NCBI GenBank assembly: GCA_946481735.1
Contig: CAMLOU010000077.1
Coordinates: 1-21,194 of the forward strand
Source of the DNA: an uncultured Cellvibrio sp.
GTDB taxonomy: Bacteria; Pseudomonadota; Gammaproteobacteria; Pseudomonadales; Cellvibrionaceae
Reading direction: 5' to 3'
DNA: 21,194 nt
Every line of letters begins with the position of its first letter. Positions within the stretch are counted from its first letter, which is position 1. The position numbers and the translations under genes are program-made. Positions 14,777 to 21,194 of this stretch are shown one piece after another. The notes beneath the pieces were generated by a model. That model saw only the letters and a list, made by a program, of their open reading frames with translations, was not told the origin of the DNA and made no database searches.

Positions 14777-15388
14777 ATGAACGCTATCTCCTCTCTTGAT
14801 CATCTTCCTGCAGAAGGATTACTTATCCGTGTACTCGACCACGGCAAGTTACTCACACTCGACTATCAGGAAGCCACCGCACAACACCAGCGTTCGCTCT
14901 GGTGGGGAACGGCGGTGGGTTATCGTGCGATGCAAGTTGCAGCACTGGCGCTCTCACAAAAGCAATTATGGAGCCGCGACAACCTGGTGGTGGTGAGCGG
15001 TCACCCCGGCCCAGGCGTGCTCGATTCACTCAATTATGTGACGGGCTGTGCTGATCGCGACTGCCTCACCGTTATGCAAAACGAAAATTGCGTGAACCGC
15101 TGCAACAGTGAAATGAAATTTGAATGGTGGGTCAGCGATGGCCAACAAACCGCCCATGTGAAATTGCGCGATGACTTCGTGCCCATTGAGTTTTATCAAT
15201 TGATTGACCGCCGGGTGTACAGCGAAACCCGGGCAGACGACGACAAGTTATTTGAACTCTTTAAAGTGAATCTTTCATCCCGTATTTGGGTGGCGCCCCT
15301 GGATGAAAGCTTTTCCGTTGAACTGATTGCACCTCTCGCCAAAGGCGAGATACCTCACAACCACGAGTGGAACAAAGCAACGGCTTGA
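14777..15388 (+). CDS. FmdE-like protein with a four-cysteine cluster
   Basis: 203 residues, AAAAAGGAT ribosome site. The segment WWGTAVGYRAMQVAALAL, then LVVVSGHPGPGVLDSLNYVTGC (residues 70-91), follows the layout of the FmdE family (named for a gene in archaeal formylmethanofuran dehydrogenase operons), where a GYR helix is followed by a strand and a VLTGCT motif. The usual H.CPG motif before GYR is replaced by LWWG. Four cysteines, C91, C96, C105 and C109, could form a metal site. It lies between hypE and the secreted haem protein in the same direction, and no signal peptide is seen. Function is unknown even for the family. It is not a hydrogenase small subunit: the CxGC cluster motifs are absent. 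Confidence 0.6.
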   Translation: MNAISSLDHLPAEGLLIRVLDHGKLLTLDYQEATAQHQRSLWWGTAVGYRAMQVAALALSQKQLWSRDNLVVVSGHPGPGVLDSLNYVTGCADRDCLTVMQNENCVNRCNSEMKFEWWVSDGQQTAHVKLRDDFVPIEFYQLIDRRVYSETRADDDKLFELFKVNLSSRIWVAPLDESFSVELIAPLAKGEIPHNHEWNKATA

Positions 15389-15433
15389 GGTGGATAACAG
15401 CCGATCAATGACATTTTCATGGAGATTCATCCA

Positions 15434-17107
15434 ATGCAACCGCAACCCTTTTTTCTTAAAATCACCAGCGCACTGCTATTAATTTTTGCCGCACACACGG
15501 CTTTTTCTGCCACACCGGATAACGGCGGCAGCATTACCAAAGATGACCTGACCAAACCGGTCACAGATTTTCCTGCCGACCTGGTGAGTGGCGCGAACCA
15601 GACCCAGTTTGCCAACTACGCCTGGCGCTTGTTTATTGCCGCAACACAACAAACCAGCGCCACACTCAGCAGCGGTAAGGGACGCGCTGTGGGTAATGGC
15701 AAGAATAATTTTATTGATACCGGCACATCACCCGGCGTTGATAATCCCCTGGTTTTCGAAAGTTTTTATCACCGCACCGAAGCCTTTCCGTTTTACACCA
15801 GTCAAAAACCGCCCTCACCTATTCAGCAGCTGCCGGTGTATTACACCTTTTACACGGACAACAGTGATAAGACGGTACCGTTAACTGTGTCAGGTCAAAA
15901 TTATGTTTACCTGGATGAAACCAACCAGATCAGCCAAAACTTCCTCTACTATCAGAATTCCTATGCGCCGGAATTCCCGGTGTTATTTATGGCCAAGGTT
16001 AATGAAATTGAAGCACGCTACGCGCTTGACCCCGCACGCAAAGCGCCCAGTTCATCGGTGTCCTGGGATTTTCCTGACGGCGTTGTAGAAGTGAAATCAG
16101 CCTGGCGCCGGGTTAAGGATATAAAAAATTCCAATCCCCAAAACTATCACCAGGCCAGCGCAACCTATTACATCGTAGATGCCAGTGGTGTACCAACGAT
16201 TCATACCGATACCTTCGCGTTGATCGCCCTGCACATCATCCAAAAGACCGCCAACTATCAGGAGTTTATCTTTACCACCTTTGAACACGTGGATGCGGTA
16301 ACCCGCGATAGCAATAACACGATTACCGACCCGGCTTACAAGACTACTTACAACAACTTGTCTTACCAGACGCCGAGCGATGATCCGCACACGGCTACCG
16401 CAACGGGAGCCTATTCAATCAATGCGCCCGGCCAACCGGCACAGCAAAATAAACAAACCACTTACGACTTACCCGATGCCGGCGCCATCTCGCAAGACTA
16501 CACGACGGTAGTGCAACCAAACACGATCATCAAAGAAGTTAACGACGTGAACAACCAGGTGAACGCGCTGATAAAAAGCCTGGACCAGGATAATATCTGG
16601 GCCAATTATCGCCTCAAAGGTGTACAGGCGGTTCCCACCAGCGACTCAACTGCGAGCAACTACTTTCTCGCAAATATCGTGGTGGAAAGTAGCCAACCCG
16701 GCATTCAATTATTCACCGGCATTTTGCTAAATGGCGGCGTGCCTGTGCAGGGCATACAGGATAAGAGCCAACAATATTTTGTAAATTGTCGTGGCGACAT
16801 AGGCAACACAACATGTGTTTATCCCGACCCAAAACTCAATACTTCAACACCGCCGACCACTTACAACAACGTGTCACTCAATGTGCAACAAAACCAACCC
16901 GTCCCGGCAGCACAATTCAGCATGGGTGGTTGTCAGGGCTGCCATGGCGCCGCGCAGCAACTTGGGCGCGACTTCAGCTTCCTGGCAAACGGCGTGGGCG
17001 GAAAAGGTAAGGAGTTGGATGCCGTGCCTTCCAGTGCCTTGCCTGCAGCGCAAAAACAAGCGGTTAATAGGAAGATGATTAAAAGCTCGGCCTTTGATCT
17101 CCGCTAG
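15434..17107 (+). CDS. Secreted single-haem (CxxCH) protein, paralogue of the 7123-8571 gene
   Basis: 557 residues from the ATG at 15434; GGAG at 15421-15424 fits this start better than the ATG at 15419. The Sec signal is FFLKITSALLLIFAAHTAFS followed by ATP. One haem c motif CQGCH (C500, C503, H504) lies near the C-terminus after a long beta-rich body. It shares a series of segments in the same order with the minus-strand protein upstream of hypF (AW..F/WI...; IALHIIQK...FTTFEH; CxxCH then a DFSFL strand) but is about 75 residues longer. The protein would be periplasmic or surface-located, whereas Hyp proteins and the large-subunit homologue lack export signals. Its place in the middle of the operon is thus striking. 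It could receive electrons from, or sense, the same process. No known enzyme domain is recognised. Confidence 0.8.
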   Translation: MQPQPFFLKITSALLLIFAAHTAFSATPDNGGSITKDDLTKPVTDFPADLVSGANQTQFANYAWRLFIAATQQTSATLSSGKGRAVGNGKNNFIDTGTSPGVDNPLVFESFYHRTEAFPFYTSQKPPSPIQQLPVYYTFYTDNSDKTVPLTVSGQNYVYLDETNQISQNFLYYQNSYAPEFPVLFMAKVNEIEARYALDPARKAPSSSVSWDFPDGVVEVKSAWRRVKDIKNSNPQNYHQASATYYIVDASGVPTIHTDTFALIALHIIQKTANYQEFIFTTFEHVDAVTRDSNNTITDPAYKTTYNNLSYQTPSDDPHTATATGAYSINAPGQPAQQNKQTTYDLPDAGAISQDYTTVVQPNTIIKEVNDVNNQVNALIKSLDQDNIWANYRLKGVQAVPTSDSTASNYFLANIVVESSQPGIQLFTGILLNGGVPVQGIQDKSQQYFVNCRGDIGNTTCVYPDPKLNTSTPPTTYNNVSLNVQQNQPVPAAQFSMGGCQGCHGAAQQLGRDFSFLANGVGGKGKELDAVPSSALPAAQKQAVNRKMIKSSAFDLR

Positions 17108-17178
17108 CGGTAATTGATAACCGTCGTGCCGCACCAACGCTGTGTGGCAACGACGGTGTATAACAACAGCGATAAAAA

Positions 17179-18099
17179 ATGCCCCGGACGCGCACACCAA
17201 TGGAAAGATCAGTTACGCAATCCTCAAGCCGGACAAGCCACGTCCACTCACTGGAAGATGTCAATTCACTGCCCTTGTTGCTGGACCAGCCGCGCTATCG
17301 CCACTATCCCGGTATGAAGCTTGGCTATTTACCGCACGTGCATTTTTTTTCTCAAGCGTTAAGCCAACTCGCGCTCGACGTGTTGCAAAACAGCAGCTAT
17401 CAACAGGACCAATGGATACTGACCGCCCCGGCGTTTTATCAGTTGCCTGCCGCGGCTAACCTGATGGCACGGCAGATTCAGGATACGCTGCAACAACAGG
17501 GTTGTTATATTCCGTTGGTAGAACCGCGCCTGAGTCCACAGCAAGTAGAGATTCGCACCGCAGAGGACATCAAACACTACAACAACTACAGCAGGAATAA
17601 TCTGCAAGAGCGCATCGCTGAACGGCAACGCGTTCAACAACATATTGACAGCAAAAGCCTGTTAACCCAGTTCCAACGTAGATCGGTGATCGTTATCAAC
17701 GACATCAACGTGACCGGCACGCAGCAACAATTTATGCAAGCGCGGTTTGAACAGCTCCAGGTGCGTAACTGTATCTGGTTATATATTTTTACCGTTGATA
17801 AAACCCTGGCCCATCGCTATCCCGATATTGAATACCAGATCAACAGCAGCCAATGGCAATCGCTCGATGCATTTGGGCGCTTGTTGTGCGACCCGCAGAC
17901 ATCACCCACCGCACGCTGCCTCGGCCGATTGTTCAACGAAACAGCGGAAAATTTCCGTTATCTCATCAATGCCATCGATCAACCAACGCGCCGGAAAATT
18001 CATTCACTGGCACGACTGGAGCGACGCTACAGCGGTCCGCTTTTCGCTGACAAGATGCGAGTGCTGGCCAATGCCAGCGAAATATTCGACGCTTCATAA
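17179..18099 (+). CDS. Phosphoribosyltransferase-fold protein
   Basis: 306 residues from the first ATG, which directly follows an in-frame stop. No good ribosome site is seen, so translation may begin later (17200 is another ATG). The segment RRSVIVINDINVTGTQQQFM (residues 167-186) is the PRPP-binding loop pattern of type I phosphoribosyltransferases: hydrophobic strand, two acidic/Asn residues, then TGT. Upstream, WILTAPAFYQLPAAANLMARQI looks like the fold's substrate or pyrophosphate loop region. The hood and C-terminus are unlike purine or pyrimidine salvage enzymes. Such folds also serve as regulators or make modified nucleotides. The 71-bp gap before it is modest, and the downstream gene follows after 18 bp, so it belongs to the hyp operon. 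Confidence 0.6.
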   Translation: MPRTRTPMERSVTQSSSRTSHVHSLEDVNSLPLLLDQPRYRHYPGMKLGYLPHVHFFSQALSQLALDVLQNSSYQQDQWILTAPAFYQLPAAANLMARQIQDTLQQQGCYIPLVEPRLSPQQVEIRTAEDIKHYNNYSRNNLQERIAERQRVQQHIDSKSLLTQFQRRSVIVINDINVTGTQQQFMQARFEQLQVRNCIWLYIFTVDKTLAHRYPDIEYQINSSQWQSLDAFGRLLCDPQTSPTARCLGRLFNETAENFRYLINAIDQPTRRKIHSLARLERRYSGPLFADKMRVLANASEIFDAS

Positions 18100-18117
18100 C
18101 CTAAAGGACGACCAGGT

Positions 18118-18948
18118 ATGTATGACATTGACCACACGATTCCATTAGTCGATTTGCAACTGATTCGCGCACCGCATTTTCACATCCCGATTGATGAACA
18201 ATCGCCGTTCTACCAGGAACCATTGGTCAACCTGAAGCATTATGATTTGCCTTTTTTGTCATGGCACGCTATTACCGACGGCAGCAATCCACCTTATAAA
18301 AAGCCAATCCAGGGCTCGCGCCAGGAAGGCTGGCTGAGAAAAACCATTGCTGAAAAACTGGCGCGCGCCAATCAGTTACTCGCCCCCTACAATGCTGAAC
18401 TGTTGATACTGGATGCTTATCGCCCCATCGAATGCCAACGGGGCTTATGGACGTTTTTTTACGAACGTGGTCGTCGCGAACTTCCCCATGGCGATGAAGC
18501 TATATGGCGACAATATGCCTTGGGCTACGTGCGCGATCCGCGCAATTTTAATCCGCAAGATGCCCGTACCTTTCCGATTCATATTACCGGCGCCTCGATC
18601 GATGTCACCTTACGCCAGAAAAGCACCGGCCACTGGATGAACATGGGCACCCGTTTTGAAGAAATTATTGACGCGAGCACGACGGATTATTTTGAAAAAC
18701 AATGGCAACAGGGACTTATCGCCGACGACGATGAACGCTTGTGGAATCGCCGCCTGATGGATTGGGCGCTACGCAGCGAAGGTTTTCTCAACGACCCTAT
18801 CCTGTACTGGCATTACGACTGGGGCAATCAGATCTGGATCAAGGTCAGGAACGCGCTTTATGGTGATGCACCGGAGAAAGCCTGGTACGGCCATATCGCC
18901 GCACCGGATTGGGAAGTTGAAGAAGCACACTTAACCGCAGAAGCCTGA
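18118..18948 (+). CDS. VanX/DdpX-like M15 peptidase homologue with altered active site
   Basis: 276 residues, AAGGACG ribosome site. Matches D-Ala-D-Ala dipeptidases: LDAYRP with the substrate Arg (R102), then HITGASIDVTL giving zinc ligands H155 and D162, then MGTRFEEI, NRRLM and YWHYDWGNQIW giving the third ligand H232. VanX has EWWHY at that last place, where Glu (E181 in VanX) is the catalytic base; here the residue is Leu229 (LYWHY). Zinc binding may persist but normal hydrolysis is doubtful. No signal peptide is seen, in line with cytoplasmic VanX. Its place between a phosphoribosyltransferase and a hydrogenase-like large subunit suggests it was recruited for maturation or substrate handling, not cell-wall turnover. 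Confidence 0.8.
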   Translation: MYDIDHTIPLVDLQLIRAPHFHIPIDEQSPFYQEPLVNLKHYDLPFLSWHAITDGSNPPYKKPIQGSRQEGWLRKTIAEKLARANQLLAPYNAELLILDAYRPIECQRGLWTFFYERGRRELPHGDEAIWRQYALGYVRDPRNFNPQDARTFPIHITGASIDVTLRQKSTGHWMNMGTRFEEIIDASTTDYFEKQWQQGLIADDDERLWNRRLMDWALRSEGFLNDPILYWHYDWGNQIWIKVRNALYGDAPEKAWYGHIAAPDWEVEEAHLTAEA

Positions 18949-18963
18949 CATACGGAGCACGCA

Positions 18964-20820
18964 ATGGAACTGGAATTAGCTGCACTCATCAATACCACCA
19001 AGCAACAACAGCGGGATGCTCACGCACCGCGGCTGAGCCCCGGCATGCAAGAGCTGGTAAAGCGACAACACCTTGCCAGCCTTTTACACAGCGCTGATCC
19101 GATGAGCCGCCTGGAAGGTGGTTTGGCGGTAAATTGCCGTGTGGATCTGGATAATAAAAGTATCGTGGAGGCCGCATCCGCAGCAACTTTTTTTCGCGGT
19201 TACGAATCCTTACTACCGGGGCGCGCACTCGATAAAGTCGGGCTGGTCAGCGCCACCGCCTCGGGTATTTGTGGCGGGGTACACGCCACCGCGTCTGCGC
19301 TTTGCCTTGAAATGGCGCTAGGTATAAAACCGCCGCCCTTCGGGATTGTGCTGCGAAATTTACTGCTCAGTTGCCAATACCTGAGCGACAACTGTATGCA
19401 TTTATTTGTACTGGCGGGGCCGGATTATTCCCAGGCCGTTATTGAAAAAACCAACCCGGATATCTGGACCAGGGCGCAACAAAGCAAGAGTCAGTTTGTG
19501 CACTTGCATGGCTTTTCACGCATCAGCGACATCATGGTTGAATTGAACAAGGGTACGGGATCACTTTACCGGGAAGCATTACAGATGGTGTCTCTGGCCC
19601 GCCAGGCTTACGTTCTACTGGGCGGAAAATATCCCCACTCTGAATCCATTATTCCCGGCGGGGTCAGTATCACCGCCGATGCACATAAACTCGCCGAGTT
19701 CAGTAAACTATTGCAACCCTTCATGGAATACAGTCAAAAGGCGGCCGCTATCTGGGATGATATTTTTGATTTTATGTTAGCAGCCAACCCGCGCTACGAA
19801 GACCTGGGACGCAGCGATGCCTCGCTGCTGGACTTTGGTCAATGGGATCATCCAGACCACTATGATGGCCGCTACCAAACGTGCGATATCTGGGGGCAAT
19901 ATCGTTGGTCCACACCTGCAGCAGTTATCAACGGTAAACTCGCCTGTATTTCACTGAGCCAATTGAATGCCGGAATGGAAGAGAGTCTGGATTATTCCTT
20001 TCAAACCCGCACAAACATCCCCGCTGCTAACCTGATCAAGCAAGACCCATTGGGTAACGCCATCAGTGAGCGTCACCCCTGGAATAAAAAAACCCAATCC
20101 ATCAAAAATACCAATGCAAACGCTTATAGCTGGGGATCAAGCCTGACCTGGCGCGGACACAACTTTGAAGTCGGCGCTTATGCGCGCCTCTACCTCACCG
20201 CCGCTGCGCAAAAAATTCCCAGGAGTCCTTACCTCCACGCTACGGGCTCCAGTCTGAATTTCCTGCTGAATGGTTCTGCCAAACAGGCCCTCGAACTTGA
20301 ATGGCATATTCCAGACATCTGGAATACCTTCGCACGCAATCGGGCGCGCGCCTATGCACTTGCGTTTAATCTGGCCGTCACACAGGAAAATATTGACAAC
20401 GCTTGCCGCTTGCTCGCCGCCGGCGAAACAAAAACCCACACCGCAGACGATGCAAACATACATGAAACACAGACTAAACAACTCGGTGTGGGTTTTTGGG
20501 GCGCTAGCCGCGGCTTCCTCGCGCATTGGGCGGTAATCAATAACCAGCAGATTGAGAATTACCAGATCGCCATCCCTTCACGCATCAACGCCGGCACCAC
20601 CACACCCGCCCGCACGCCGGGGCCAATGGAAAAAGCGCTGTTGAATACGCCGATATTAGAAACCGGTTTTCGCACTGTCGATGACTTTGCTGCAATTGAT
20701 ATCCAACGCACAATACAGAGCTTTGACCCCTGCATGAACTGCACGGCCCATGTGTTGGTGAATGGTAGTGAGCAGGTATTGAGTAAGGTGGTTGATACGA
20801 GTTTTGTGCCCACTACATAA
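18964..20820 (+). CDS. [NiFe]-hydrogenase large-subunit homologue with Ser in the L1 motif
   Basis: 618 residues, GGAG ribosome site 7 nt before the ATG. Family landmarks: MSRLEGGLAV (the RIEGH motif, E51), FFRGYESLLPGR, the L1 motif TASGICGGVHATAS, the central PGGV...DDIFDF region, FEVGAYARL, GASRGFLAHWAV (the APRG Arg, R516) and the L2 motif SFDPCMNCTAH (C590, C593, H596). Aligning L1 on ICGxxH, the first Cys of RxCGxC is Ser (S100, codon TCG) and the Arg is Thr, while C103 and H107 remain. C590, C593 and C103 would leave three of four metal ligands. A tail of 22 residues follows H596, where a maturation protease normally cuts. The central segments resemble, from memory, actinobacterial-type (group 1h) large subunits. 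No small subunit is encoded nearby. Catalysis of H2 chemistry is uncertain. Confidence 0.85.
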   Translation: MELELAALINTTKQQQRDAHAPRLSPGMQELVKRQHLASLLHSADPMSRLEGGLAVNCRVDLDNKSIVEAASAATFFRGYESLLPGRALDKVGLVSATASGICGGVHATASALCLEMALGIKPPPFGIVLRNLLLSCQYLSDNCMHLFVLAGPDYSQAVIEKTNPDIWTRAQQSKSQFVHLHGFSRISDIMVELNKGTGSLYREALQMVSLARQAYVLLGGKYPHSESIIPGGVSITADAHKLAEFSKLLQPFMEYSQKAAAIWDDIFDFMLAANPRYEDLGRSDASLLDFGQWDHPDHYDGRYQTCDIWGQYRWSTPAAVINGKLACISLSQLNAGMEESLDYSFQTRTNIPAANLIKQDPLGNAISERHPWNKKTQSIKNTNANAYSWGSSLTWRGHNFEVGAYARLYLTAAAQKIPRSPYLHATGSSLNFLLNGSAKQALELEWHIPDIWNTFARNRARAYALAFNLAVTQENIDNACRLLAAGETKTHTADDANIHETQTKQLGVGFWGASRGFLAHWAVINNQQIENYQIAIPSRINAGTTTPARTPGPMEKALLNTPILETGFRTVDDFAAIDIQRTIQSFDPCMNCTAHVLVNGSEQVLSKVVDTSFVPTT

Positions 20821-20825
20821 CGAAC

Positions 20826-21194
20826 TTAACCACCCAATGCACCCGTACTATTCCGCACAATCAACTTGTGCGGCAGTATTTTATTGCATTCCTGCATCGG
20901 CTCGCCGTTTAACTGGGGCAGTAGTAATTCCATACAGGCAATGCCGATTTCCGTCATGGGCTGGGCGATAGTGGTGAGGGCGGGACAGCAGTATTGGGCG
21001 TAAGAGATGTTGTCGAAGCCCATCACCGAAAAATCCTGCGGAATTTTGTAGCCGAGGTTATGCAAGGTAGCCAGGCAGCTCATCGCCATTTCATCGCTGA
21101 ATGCGAAGATCGCGGTGGGGCGATTTTCCCGCGCGACCAATTTGCGTGTGGCCTGTTCGGCTTTTTGTAAACCGTAGTCACCCACTTCTATCAA
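20826..21194 (-). CDS. LacI/GalR-family transcriptional regulator, C-terminal part
   Basis: The frame is open at the right edge, so only about 122 C-terminal residues are present and the DNA-binding head is outside. The segment PTAIFAFSDEMAMSCLATLHNLGYKIPQDFSVMGFDNISYAQYCCPALTTIAQP is the classic effector-domain end of LacI/GalR regulators, followed by MGxxA-like helices and the HKLIVRNSTG close. These regulators normally respond to sugars or nucleosides and control nearby catabolic genes, presumably to the right. It converges on the hydrogenase-like gene with 5 bp between stops and no visible terminator between them. Functional connection to the hyp operon is unlikely. Confidence 0.9.
   Translation of the reverse strand: MIEVGDYGLQKAEQATRKLVARENRPTAIFAFSDEMAMSCLATLHNLGYKIPQDFSVMGFDNISYAQYCCPALTTIAQPMTEIGIACMELLLPQLNGEPMQECNKILPHKLIVRNSTGALGG

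Noticed and set aside
14777..15388. FmdE-like gene as the missing hydrogenase small subunit
   Set aside because: The CxGC proximal-cluster motif, the Tat leader and the later Cys/His cluster motifs of small subunits are all absent; the GYR...VTGC layout fits FmdE instead.
1..21194. CRISPR arrays, tRNA/rRNA genes, insertion sequences
   Set aside because: No regularly spaced repeats, no tRNA-like cloverleaf, no transposase and no IS-like terminal repeats were seen on reading the window.

Overview
The window reads as chromosome of a Gram-negative, probably gammaproteobacterial, saprophyte. A Cellvibrionaceae-like genome is my best guess, from the moderate GC content, the overall protein style and the LacI-type regulator at the right edge; no rRNA or marker gene proves it. 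It holds three blocks.

Block 1 (1-7073, all on +): the 3' end of a type I polyketide synthase (ketoreductase end plus one acyl carrier protein), an alpha-oxoamine synthase, a small gluconate-2-dehydrogenase-subunit-3-like protein, a GMC flavoprotein and a phytoene-desaturase-like flavoprotein. A 65-residue Tat-signal protein, a secreted DUF2141 protein and a GT-A-fold glycosyltransferase follow. The first five look like a lipid or amino-polyketide pathway: the PKS builds a chain, the PLP enzyme probably releases it by decarboxylative condensation with an amino acid, and two flavoenzymes tailor it. The last three may be passengers.

Block 2 (7123-8571, on -): a secreted protein with one CxxCH haem c motif, read away from block 3 across a 511-bp AT-rich intergenic region rich in repeats.

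Block 3 (9083-20820, all on +, tightly packed): hypF, hypC, a GmhA-like SIS-domain gene, hypD and hypE, then an FmdE-like gene, a second secreted CxxCH protein paralogous to the block 2 one, a phosphoribosyltransferase-like gene, a VanX/DdpX-like gene, and finally a [NiFe]-hydrogenase large-subunit homologue. HypF/C/D/E are the machinery for making and delivering the Fe(CN)2CO unit. The terminal large subunit keeps the C-terminal DPCxxC motif, but its N-terminal motif has Ser in place of the first Cys (S100, then C103 and H107). No small subunit, HypA, HypB or maturation endopeptidase is encoded in the window. The VanX-like protein keeps the zinc ligands but has Leu where the catalytic Glu should be.

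Taken together, block 3 is the most unusual part of the window: a candidate solo hydrogenase-like Fe(CN)2CO enzyme (possibly without nickel, or with altered nickel coordination) with its own accessory proteins. The function is not known; the idea is inference from motifs and gene content. The right edge (20826-21194, on -) carries the C-terminal end of a LacI/GalR-type regulator, converging on block 3 with only 5 bp between stop codons.
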